The notes under the pieces: model-generated
Told to the model about the DNA's origin: nothing
Database searches by the model: none
What the model saw: the letters and a program-made list of their open reading frames with translations, nothing else
From: Lanius collurio
Lineage: Eukaryota; Chordata; Aves; Passeriformes; Laniidae
DNA: 64,000 nucleotides
Direction: 5' to 3'
Assembly (NCBI GenBank): GCA_020086605.1
Contig: JACBWW010000007.1
Span: 18,296,483-18,360,482, forward strand
Position numbers and translations under genes: made by a program
In this document: piece by piece, positions 49,899-61,600 of the stretch
How positions within the stretch are numbered: position 1 is the stretch's first letter
Layout: the number at the start of each line of letters is the position of its first letter

Positions 49899-52641
49899 AC
49901 ACACCTCCCTACATATAGAGACAGGATATCTTGCTTTTCCTAACAAATTTACTGTTTTGTAACACTTATTGATGTATCCTGTCATCTCTGCTGTTAGAGA
50001 TATATTCCTCAGAGCCATCATAACTGGTGTTCACAATTCACCAGTTGGAATATTTTTCAGTGTCATTATGGGGCATAGTCAAAGAAATTGAAGGATATCA
50101 TGGCATGGTACAGGGAACAGTTTGAATGAGAATTTCCTCCTCCAGAAGGTCACACTTTTACATAAAGCCAGTACAAGTACTCTTTATAGAAACTTCAGAA
50201 AACTAATGACAAAATAAAACCATATGGATCAAGCTTTGAAGACTAATCTTGAAAGGGATGGATTTTCAGAGAGGAAAGTCAGGTACATGTTATTTGGCAA
50301 TCAGATGTTTCAATTATTAGTTACGGTCACAAAATCTCAGTCAGTAGTTTCATACTTTCAAGATTTTTCAGCTGCTTATTTGCACAGTTTTACTTTTTTT
50401 GCCAGTTCATTTTAATACATGCTAACAAAAAAAAATCCTCTATGAGTCAGGAAACATAATTTCAATGGAAGTCTAAAAAAAATCATCCATAAAAATCCCA
50501 CAGAGTGAGAGAACAAGGATTTTGAAACACTACTGCAGCTATCTTCACATCCATCTCCCTTTTCAGGAAAACTAGCAAAGTATGAGGCTCTTAAATGCAA
50601 AATTATGTTCTTCCCTATAGCTTTTTATTTACAGATAAAATAAACAGCTGCAATTTGTGATGGAATTGTGAATGAAAGTGTCAAACCTAAGCTTCAGCAG
50701 TTGTTAAAACAGGGGACTGATTTGCACCTGGGCAGTTTGTTCTAAAGAAATTTATTTTAAAATAGATGCACTTCAGATGTAGCACAGCAAATGGCTTTAC
50801 CCAGATCTCTGTAAAAATATTGTTTTAAAGCTTTTCTAGCAGAAAAAGCACTGTATTAAATACAGTGGTTTTCCATTTTGAGCGAAAGCAAAAATTCATG
50901 CAAGTTATTGTTGTATAGCAGTGAGGAATTTTTGCATACATCACAAGTTTCAAAGGACAAAGCAAATCTGCTTTAGCAAGACATGTACATGCTAGATAGC
51001 CTACCTAAGGCCATCCAGCTCAGTGTAATTGTAATAAGAAAATGCAGAATATGAACACCATGAAAAAGTAGTGATGTGAAGTTCCACAGTGACCTAGAAG
51101 TAGAGATGGGAGCAGAAACAGGCATCCTGGGCTTTTTCTAACAATGCAATCCGTGGGGAAAAGCAGACAGCTAAGACCTTCACTAAATTTTAAGTACTTC
51201 AAGACTTAAAACAAAAGCATCACAACTCAAATGAGGTTTTGATTATAGAGTGACTTAAGAATCTTTGTAAATGTTATATGTGGCTCAAGATATTCTTTCA
51301 GGTTAACATTGAGGCATATTCCACTGACTGGTGAAATAACCACAGTGCATAGTAATGTTTAACGACCTGTTTCAGTGCAAGATATTTTGCACTTGCATTT
51401 CAAGCAAGTAGGTATTTAAGTATTTATGCACAGTTGTCCAGTTTCACTAATGCCTACCAGCCTCTGCAACGTTTAAAAGACCGCCTGTAATCAGGGATTT
51501 TAAAGACAAAGTTTGGAACATCAAGTAACTTCCCCTATATTTTGGCATCTATTTGATCCCACTGTATTTGCAAATGAAGAAAAGCATTCAGTGAAAAGCA
51601 TATGCAAAAAGGAGAGTGAGTGCATAAAGCTGGAGTTAAATAGATCATTAGATTTGTCTACCCAAGACCTACTTCCCTGTTTTGAATACCTGCTCTCTGG
51701 AAAAGGCTCATTTCTCAAACAGGAAGAGTCACAGCTGCCTAAACCTCCACCTCCAGAAGGAAATATGTGTAAGGGGGCTGGGCAATGGAGTCCTTGCATG
51801 TCGTCAGCTGCCATGAGAAACCTGCACACTTTTTGTGTAATGGTTTTCAGTCCAAAACACTTGCCTGAGGTGGGTACGTACCTGTCACACCCCAGCCTCC
51901 TGAAGGGGTCGTGATGATGGCAGGTGGGCTGCTCCACTGATAAAAAAAAGCACTAACAACACATAGATGTGGAGAAGACTGAAAAACAGTGCAGTTTGTA
52001 ACCAGCTGGCAAAGGCACTATGTGACAGGTCAGGAAGGGAGGTCCCAGTTATTTTGGGAAAGGCAGAAATGTTGTGCTGAGAGGTACCCTGGCAGTGCTG
52101 GGGAACGATGCTCCCTGAGAGAGGCAGTGCCTAAATGAGGGTACAGAGATAAATGTACTGCCCTGCTTTGCTTGCCTAAACTGGATGGACACAAGATCTA
52201 CCACTCAAATGGATAGCTACATGAAGGATGATTCACAAGGCAATTGATTTGGAGAGCACTGCTACTACATGGAGTTACTATGCCCTAAAATTTAGGAGGC
52301 ATAAATGAGCACTCTGTTGGTGATCCCCTTAGCTACTTCTACAGCTGGTGGACAGACACAGGAGTCTCTAGAAAATGATTACTTTTATCCCAAAACTAAT
52401 AGGTGAAGTAAACTGATTTCTTAACATGCCCATTTCTCCACAATAGATGCAAGAAGCTCTGGGCAATTAGCTCAGAGGTAAATCTCTAAAGTGGGGTGAG
52501 AAAAACGCCACACTTAATTATCTACAAAAGCAAACCTGCCTACAATTACCAATAATCTATCATTACAAATCACAACTATCTTGCTTTTCTTTCTTTTTTT
52601 TTTTTTCCTAAAAAGAAATGTGGTGTATTTAAAGCCCAAAA
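49899..52641. other. Unique stretch, no gene seen
   Basis: No mobile element recognised. Two long open frames overlap almost fully on opposite strands at 51513-51937 (133 and 138 codons); neither has recognisable motifs, and at most one could be real. I leave both uncalled. Confidence 0.45.
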
Positions 52642-52671
52642 GGCAACTCGAATTTGTTGCCAAAAGGCAAC
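52642..52671. promoter_or_regulatory. Three RFX-like half-sites
   Basis: GGCAAC (52642-52647), GTTGCC (52656-52661) and GGCAAC (52666-52671) lie within 30 bp. The last two form GTTGCC-AAAA-GGCAAC, close to the palindromic X-box bound by RFX factors but with a 4-base spacer, one more than the usual maximum. Binding is inferred. Confidence 0.3.
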
Positions 52672-54672
52672 AGCATTTAAATCAGCAGGTCTTCCCCAAA
52701 ACAGGTATTTCATTCAGCCTCTGATGTTCACACGTTTCTCTGACGCTGTATTTGCCACAAAACAAATGCAGAAAAAGAGGAAAACATTATTTTGTGTCCT
52801 ACAACGCCATCAGAAACCACTGGCCTCAGCCCTCTTCCCAAAAAATTCAAAAGCCAAAAGAAAAGGAACAAAAAGCTCTCACCAAAGCTCCAGCAAAAAG
52901 CATTTTCTCATCATGTTGCTATGGCCTTTTATAGTTGCCCATGGTGAGTGACACTGCTTTAGAGAGCTGTGCAGAGAAGCAAGAAGAACATGTCTGGTAC
53001 TGCATCACCTCAGGGTCAGTCCTCTGTTTTCCATTTCAGGTAGCTAGCAAATTGAAAGTATGGTGCACTTGAACTAATTTCCCCTTTCCAAATACCAGGT
53101 AATAAAAGGAAACCCATCCTGCCTCATTTTCTACATGCAGAAAATAAAAGAAAAAAATCACCTGTACCCAGAACAATTTTCACAGAAAGGGACAGTGGTG
53201 TCAAAGGCCTCAGTGTGCCTCCAAATACTTATTAGTGCTACAATATCAAAATACACATTTCACAGGCAAGTGAAAACGGAATTTCATTTTGTGGTGTGGA
53301 TAAGAGATCAGTCAGATACACACCTTTTACTGGGCACTGCACTGAAAGGCAAAGTTTGACTGTAAAAGCGGATGGGGTAATTTCTGACAGGGCCATTAGG
53401 ATGAATCTTTTTCTCTCTGCCATAAATCAGTAGTAAATAACAGACTGTTATACTGGAAAAGTGGTTCAGAAAAGCAGCTGTGGTGTTCATTTCTTTACTA
53501 CCATGAACAAAAGCAACACGAGAAATGCATTAGTAGAATTGACTAGTTAAATTGTAGTATGTGGTGCTGACTTCTCAGTCAACATCAAACCACTTCTGAA
53601 AATAAGATTAAAATCTCAAATTTTTTTAATGGTCTTTAGTTATTCTTAGCAAATAACTGAGTCCTTCTTTAGTTCACATAATCAAAACTGAAGTTCATTT
53701 TGGATGCAAAAAGAGAATAAACCCTTAAAGGCTCCATTACAAAAATACTCTTGACCACAAAGCATAACCAACTAAAAGATTAAGGAGCACAAACAGAGGC
53801 ACGGTGTTTTGTGATAGTAAAATTACCTGGGGGGACAGAGTTTAGAACTGCATGTATTTTTATGTTTTTGGAAGTATTATGGACCAGGTACAGAAGTAGC
53901 TTCATCACAAAATTGTCCTACTACTAAAGCACTGAAAATCATGCAATGATCTTATATTGCAGTATAACAGCATTATATTGGTTTTACATTATAAATTATA
54001 TACATGCATTTCTATAAGAGAATATATTGTCCCATTCTAGGTAATATCCTCCAAAAAACAGTGTCCTTTCCAGAAAATCTGCTAGAAAATTCATTTCCCT
54101 GATGTGAAAGACCAGAATAAAGACTACAGACAAGTTGAAGAAAAGCAAAGAAACTTTTATTTGATAACACAGAGAACATACAATTCTTTTGTTTATCTAA
54201 TGTTTTCTAGATTTGTGCAATCAGAGCACATTTCTTCATTCAAAGCACACACAGCAGATTGGGCAGGAGATGACATGTCATCACACACTGCCCACCGCTG
54301 TGTTGTCTAATAAAGTATTCAGATTATTGCCAGTGATGTTTACTTTTCCTCAAGTACAGAGATCTACCAAACAAAACCAAATGTTGACAAAAATGACTGC
54401 CTTCTGGCACCCTGAAATTAATTTTAGTAAAAAAAAATGATTCATTTATCATAATGCTTCTAAAGTCATAAATCCCACAAAATGCAGCTGGGCAAGGGTG
54501 ACAAGGAAAAATTCATTTACCAGAGTTTTTGCCTATTTCCCCATCCAACAGGTAGAAGCTTCACCAAGATGACAGGAAGAATTGTTATGACAATGACTTG
54601 AGAAATGTCTTTTATTTGTGGGTCTCTCAGATCACTTCTCCATCCTCAAAAAGTTTTCTTGGGAGGCATAAG
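52672..54672. other. Unique stretch, no gene seen
   Basis: No exon or mobile element recognised. Confidence 0.45.
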
Positions 54673-54757
54673 GTGAGTGTCCTAAGAGTGGGCTGGCTGC
54701 AAGGAGCCCTAGAAAAATCTCAACCAACCTCTGTCTCTCTCTCTCTCTCCCCCCTAG
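54673..54757 (+). other. Possible 85-bp intron
   Basis: The sequence ATAAG is followed by GTGAGTGTCC, a strong donor match. Eighty-five bases later a CT-rich tract ends in CCCCCCTAG, a strong acceptor, with CTCAAC about 40 bases before it as a possible branch site. The size is near the short end of vertebrate introns. No coding exon is recognised on either side (an open frame at 54598-54903 reads straight through), so this may be chance created by the CT microsatellite. Confidence 0.2.
54731..54754. repeat. (CT)n microsatellite
   Basis: About eight CT units followed by a C run. Confidence 0.85.
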
Positions 54758-54852
54758 AGGGACGTACTTGCAACTCCACAAACATTTTGAGGTGGCAGGA
54801 GAGGAACAAGTGGAGACTGCACAAAGGCAGGGTGTATGGGAGGTGCAGGCAT

Positions 54853-55073
54853 GGAATAGAACCATGGGATTGTTCAGGTTTGAAAAGACTTCTAACATCA
54901 TAGAGGCCAGCTGTTAACTCAGCACTGCCACGTTTACCACCAAACCACATCCACACGTTTTTTGAACACTTCCAGGGATGGACACTCCACCCCTTGGCTT
55001 GGCATCCTGTTTCAATGTCCAGCTATCCTTTCAATTAAGAAATTTTTCCTGTTACCTAATCAAAACCTCCACG
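54853..55073 (-). mobile_element. CR1 LINE, 3' fragment (antisense)
   Basis: On the plus strand: ATAGAACCATGGGATTGTTC, CACATCCACACGTTTTTTGA, ACACTTCCAGGGATGGACAC, TCCACCCCTTGGCTTGGCAT, AAGAAATTTTTCCTGTTACC and CTAATCAAAACCTCC, the complement of a CR1 3' end. Moderately diverged; homology is lost after about 55073. Confidence 0.9.
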
Positions 55074-58000
55074 TGCTGTAGAGATGCTCGTGTTCTTCCT
55101 GCTGGTCTGCCTCCTGTGTAACGGGACACTGAGCAGAGGACTGCCTAATATACTGCAGTGCAATGTGGGTTATGATACCTTTGCAGGGATGTAAGGAGCA
55201 ACTCGTGATCCCTGCTTTCATCAGGAATAACCAGTGGTCATAGACAACCATAACTTTCAAACCACCATCCCTTCTGAATGCACAACACATTTGCCAAGTC
55301 CTACAGAGTGCTGATATTATTTATTGCAAACTATTCAGTCTTTGCTAAGTTGAGAGGCCCAAATAACAAAGTCATAGCTGAATGAACTTGATATACTTGG
55401 TGAACCCAAAGCAAAGCTGTGACACTCTTGTTCTCTTCCCAATATCTGTGATAAAGCAAAGGACTATTCATTATGAAATATAAGCTCTACTTTAGCAGAT
55501 TATTTCTTTCCAGTTAAGTGCTATTGCTTTTTTAAATACATCCATTATAGGCAAGCAACTTGCCAAAAAAATGCTTATACACCATTACAATGGAACTTTT
55601 TCTCTTACTTCTTAGTTTAAAAGTGATATTCAAGTGTGGATTGTGTATGAATTCTGTTGTAACTAAGTAAACAAAATGTGAATGACTGAAGTTCCTTTGG
55701 ACTTGCAGCCTTCTCCAGACACAGAGAAATTGGCTGTCATAAATATGCCTGTGGAATAATATGAAAACCTTCTCTAGTCAATGTGCATTCAGCAGGAATA
55801 TTGCATTCATGTTATTTTCATTTTATTAATTTTAATATGGAAATCAGAGTTTCATTACGGTGCAACTAGAAATACATGATAATATAAAATTTCAAAGCAC
55901 ACAAATAAAATTATGCCTTACCAGCTTTCATTTCCCCACAGCATTCTGCAAATAATACAACCAGAAGTTTTGTTTCAGGATCTGTGTGGCATAACCAATT
56001 TTGCTCAGGCAGAGAGCCAAGAAAACACAAGTTCTAATCCCTACCCTCAGGCTCTCAATTCAGCAAGGCACTTATGTCCCTGTGTAACTTTGAGAAAAAG
56101 CAGTGTAGTTACAGTCAATGAGCCTATTTCACCATTCATGCATTTTCCAAGTACTCAGCTGAGGTTCTAAGCTCCTTTCTGCCATTTTTTTTCACATACA
56201 ACAAGAGACATGCTCAACTATGGCACAGTGCTCATGTGAGGTTCCTCATCTGTATTTCTGATGAACTGATGCAGCCCTAATACCATGGAATACCTATGTT
56301 TTGAGGTCTTTAATATGTTTCTTTCCTGAAAGACAAATTTCATTTTACGAAGATACTGCCTCCTGATTTTAAGCAATGCTAAGCACCTCTCTTTTTCTTA
56401 GTACAAGAGTACAACTGAGTTTCCTTGGCAGCCTACAAGTCTTTGGTGAACTCATCTGAACTCTGCTGTAGTCCTTCTGCTGCTTTGTACACATCATTGT
56501 TGCCCTTCTCCTCAGGTTTTGTTTGAGGATTGCCTATCTATGGAGATACAGCATCATTTTAAATTTGGACCAAGCTTGTCTTCACTATGTCTCTACAGCT
56601 TTGTATTTGGTGACTATCTGCACCTTTAAGTCTCTATCTCCTGCTTTGCACTAATTTTTGTTCTGGTTCCAGGAATTTCCTCCTTCCTACACTTGTTATC
56701 AGTCACTTCAGGCCTTTTTAAACCGATTTACATCCATGCTACTAGGAGCAGCTTTTATCTTCATCATGCCAATTGCTGTGATCCACTCCTCCAGCTCTCT
56801 TGCTGGAGTGATGGATCACCTCAGTAACAGGCTCCTGCCATAAGACCAGCACCACATGGAGTACCCTAGCACACCCCTGATCATTGCCTTTCCCCTGAAA
56901 ATAATGCCACACTCAATATCGTTTTTTTACTTTATCCAAAGTATTTCCCAACTTTTCCAAGCTGTCTTAAATGTCCTTATTGGCTTTTAATCTCTCAATA
57001 CCTCTGACATTCTCTCAAAAACCATCTTCTCCTTTCTGACATCAACAAGGCAAAATATAAGCTGAGATCTTTGCTTTTCTGTAATGTTCATTACCCTATG
57101 CTCTCCTGCCCTCCAACTTAATTTTCCTGTTTCTTCTTGTCTTTCCCTTACATGCAGTTTACTTGTTTATTGAGGTAAGACCAGTCCTCTTGCTTACTCA
57201 TGACTACAGCAACATCCACAACATATAGCCAAGCAGCCATATCTCCAATGAGCCTTCCTAAAGCCCTATAAAAAGTCAACCACAATATGTTGAGTCCAAA
57301 TCACATACTCATCCCTTCTGTTCTTTCCCAAGGGAACATCTTACATTGGACACTCCCAGGAAACCAGCAGGCACCCTTGCCATGCTTTGTTACTGTCCCT
57401 TCACCTCATGGTTCAATATTTTACACACACTGAGCAGTACCAGCAGGTTATTCCTCAGTGTCTTTAGAATATTGTTTTGTGTACATGGCTGCTTTGTACA
57501 TTTTATTTTGATAAAACACAAAGCTTTTCAAAAACCTTCAGATCTATAACAAGATTTAAAGCCTGTCATGTTTGAGAAGCAAGGCTGAAACTGATTTGAA
57601 CACATTCTAATGATGACCTGTTTTCAAAACGTTGCTTTTCACCATATGACTGCAAATTATGGAACTGCATATTCCAGTTTTGCACCAGAAACGGCAAAAC
57701 ACCATTGATAGCGTCAAGACCTGTTTCCCATATAAATGCTGGAGTTGTTTCACAGTTTCCCAGCAGGGTAGTCCTAGGGAACATCTACTTGGAGGTCAGT
57801 TTCTTCCAGACATCTGCCTTCATTATTGCATCTAGACTGCTAAGTACGTTCTGGTGAATCCAAAATTTGTTTTGATGCATCTCTGTTTGAGATAGCCTTA
57901 CATTTAATCACAAGTGCTTAGACCTAATATAAGAAATTTTGACTATAGCCTCTTAGTTCTATGATGCTGACAGCACTAGGTCTTGGAGGATGTTTTCAGT

Positions 58001-58468
58001 GGGGTTTAAGGGGCCAAGTGAGCATTCTGCTGTACAGTGAAATGCATCCATGTAACTCCATCAATTTCCTGGAAGGTTCACTAACACAAAATCAGCACAG
58101 GAAAGCAAAAATCAAAATTGCTGGCTTCTCTATCCCACAGAGGAGTCTGAGATAACACAGAAGATGCAACTGCTACACACTGACATGGCCTGCATTCATG
58201 CCTTACTATATATAAACAGAGAAAGATAACTAGCTTTCTACTTTTAGCCCACTTTTTAGTACAAACTCATTACATTCTCTTCACTACAATATTTCCACCT
58301 AACACTAATAAGCATCTGTACACAAGCTTGCATGGCCTATGCACCTGCAGCAGCAGTAGAGCACAAGAGCTTTTAAAGCATTATATTCTGAAAATAATTC
58401 AGACACTGGGAGATAGTGGACCAGGGGTTTAGGATCACTGGGTTTTTTTCTAGAAATAAGAAAATACT
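55074..58468. other. Unique stretch, no gene seen
   Basis: No exon or mobile element recognised with confidence. The segment 56300-57350 is T/C-rich and may contain an old, unrecognisable antisense repeat. Confidence 0.45.
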
Positions 58469-58685
58469 CACATCCTGGCCTGCATTAGGGGCTGCATGTT
58501 GTCTGCAGGTAACAGAAGGGGATCCTTCCCCTCTAGCTTACACTGGTGAGATACACATGATGTGCTGGGTCCGGCGCTGGGCTCCTTGGTGCAAGGATGA
58601 AAAAGACTTACTCAAGCAAGTACAGAAAAGGGCCAGAAAGATGGTGAAGGCTTGAACAATCTATTATACGAAGAGAGGCCGAGCA
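58469..58685 (+). mobile_element. CR1 LINE, fragment upstream of the 3' end
   Basis: Diverged CR1 sequence: CACATCCTGGCCTGCATTAG, TTACACTGGTGAGATACACA, GGATGAAAAAGACTTACTC, GTACAGAAAAGGGCCAGAAA, GATGGTGAAGGCTTGAACAA, then CGAAGAGAGGCCGAGCA. It covers the same part of CR1 as the 9.9-kb copy and lacks the terminal repeats. Confidence 0.85.
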
Positions 58686-61600
58686 CAGCACAATATCAGC
58701 CATTTCCTCAGATACAAGTCACAGCATTTCAGGTACAGAAAGATTTCTAAGTTTTCTTATCTCAGACCAACCTTGGTATTGCATTGCTAAACAAACTCCT
58801 CTCAGAAAAACACAAACACCAAAAATTGGAAGGAGGCAGAACCCTGTTAAGCTCTACAGATCTAAAAATATCCTTGATAACTTAATTTTTTCCACTGTGA
58901 AGTTGGGCATGGGGCAGAAATGAGCCATAAATGCTTAAGTGTTACCATACCAAGTTGCCTTTCTACTGGTTCTCCATGAAGTTGAACTTTATTCCTAGTT
59001 TGTTGGGCTCTCCTAGCCTATCTCAAAAACAGGTCTGTTGGCCTCATGTTCACTCAGATCAGTCCAACACTCTCTCATGTACGGAATTTTTAAGTAGCTA
59101 CACAGAGTTTCTGTGCTGGCCTTCTCACATCCTGGATCCCCATTGTACCACCTGCCTACCATCTGTCTGAGGAGCCTGCACAGTGAGCTGATAACCAGAC
59201 TGGCTTTCAGATAGTCCTCAACAGCAAACATTCAATTCAAAAGTTACTGAAGCACACAGAGAGGGACTCATGTCAAGCCTTTGAAGCCTATCGAATTTAG
59301 TGTATTAAATAACATAGCATCCAAGCTCTTCCAGTTCTGGGAACAAGGATGGCATCTCAACATAACCCTCCATCTTTAGCTTTATATTTGATGCCTCAGA
59401 AACAGAATAAAACTACTTGCATTTTACTTTTTTCCTGTCTTTCCACACATTCTACTCCTGTGCAATCAATAACCTCCAAAACTGAATTCTAGTCTATCAC
59501 TCTCTCTCTGATAAGTCTACCAGGGAAGCAGAAAATCAAAAGTGAGCTCATAGATGCCTCTAAAAAGTTAAGCTTGAGAACTTGGGAGAAGACTTTTCAC
59601 ACTTCTTGAAAGAATAGGGCAGACAATACAGCAGACTCTTACTTCAACCTAAAAAGCAAGTGAAACATTCTTCCAACACTATAAAAAGCTGTGAAAAGCT
59701 AAAAGGAGTGGAATTTAATGGAGATTAACACCAGGCAAACACCTTTACTTAAAATACACTTCATCAAACCTCGTTCTTCATCACTACACAGGGGTTTCAA
59801 GCTTCTTTTCCTACTGAAACCATCCTGTATGACCCTTCATGAGCCCTAAAACCAGTTGTCTAACCACAGACAAATACAGTACCTGCCTTGGTACAAGCAG
59901 TTGGAGACAGAGAGGGACATGCAGAGCTCTGTCTTCTCAGACACATCAGCACATGCCTGGACAGCCTCAGCAGCACAGTGGTACTGGTTTTACCAAATTC
60001 TTATGTAACTGCTATTAAAACTTTAATTCATAGTGTTACACAAAAGTTCTATACTGGATGCACAAGTTGCTATTCATCAACTTTCAAACTTGATCTGTTA
60101 AACATAAAATGAAGAATATAAGAATATGGTCATAATTCATGCAACGAGAAGTCTTGAATAAAACTGTGATTTTTATTATAGTAATTTAAAATATTTTAAT
60201 TAACATCTACCGTATTTCACTGAAATATTTATGATAAATTACATTCATCTGTTTTAGTCCCAATTTTCAACGTTTGAATTGTTGAGATACTACTGCCCAA
60301 TATCCATTTCCAGAATGTGTTCATATTGCATTCATGAAAATATCTACTGAAACACTCCAGCATAAGAAATGAAATTCCATGTCAGTTTTTATTTTGAAAT
60401 TATTGGTCCTGCTGTAATCAAATGGAGGAGTTTATAAAGGTAGACAAAAAGAAACTAAGAGTTTCCCATATTTCTTTTTTTTTTTATAGTGTCATCTTTC
60501 AGATAGTGTGGATTTTATCTTTCTCCAAGAGTTACAACCTAGTATGGGACACCAATATTTCCCACAGCAGTATCTTTGCAACTAATGTATTGCAATTAGT
60601 AAACATTTTTAATATATGGGGTACTATTAATTATAGTAATAATGATATTATTAGACTATCATTGTTGGATCATATGGCTTATGTTGTTTAATTTTACACT
60701 GATTTAATGAAAATCAGTCTATTTCAGGAATATTCCCATTGTCACTTGTAACACACATCCAGTCACATGCCACAAGTATTATTTTCTAATTGCTGCTGGG
60801 TTTCATCATGCATATTTCATTGAGAAATGCTTGAAAAGTTAGTCCCCTCAGACTAATATATGTGAAAACATGGCAATACTACTTAGCTTCAATGTACAGA
60901 GGAAAACAATAGATAGCTACACCTTATTAAGGTATCCTCAGAATAAAGATGATGCAAGTCATTTGCCCAAATCTACCTTTCTCCTGAGTAGAGGGTCCGC
61001 AGAACATTCAGTCTCAGTCAAGAGCAAGCAAGGAGATACAAATATTTATGCCCTTCGCTGTTTGTGACAAGTATTTTTGATTACAGAAATATACAAGGTC
61101 ATTGAAAAAGACATTTTTTATTGACAAATGCACATTAATCGGTTAAAGGAGCTGAGCAGATTTTATTCCTCAAGGAAGCAAAATGAAGTTACTAGCATAA
61201 CATGAAGCATCTCCAACACTGTGAGTTCATCCTCATCTATATTTAATTCTTCACACTTTAGGGAATAAAAATAGTAAAAAGTGAAAATAAGTATATAGGG
61301 AAAAGAAACTTTCCCATTGCTTTTATGGGCCATGTATTGCTCCTGCTGGGCAGCTTGACAGAAACACAAAGATGTTTCTGATGCTCAGACACATGTTTTT
61401 TGAAAAATGTGATTAAAGAAAGTTTTGAAGGGCAGTGATCTACAGATTTTCCCCAACTGGTGAATTTCTGATAGACATCACATTACAAACTTCCTACAGG
61501 TAATCCATTCAGCTGCTTTTTTCTCTGAAAGCTGATTTAAATATCATGTTCCTTGTCTGAACTCACTTTCACATGCCAGCAGAACTAGCAGATGACTCTG

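Noticed and set aside
49651..50021. Asn-rich and Ile-rich open frames on both strands
   Set aside because: They are produced by the AAT/ATT microsatellite.
51513..51937. Open frames of 133 and 138 codons on opposite strands
   Set aside because: Almost fully overlapping antisense frames without motifs, splice context or recognisable family; not enough to call a gene.
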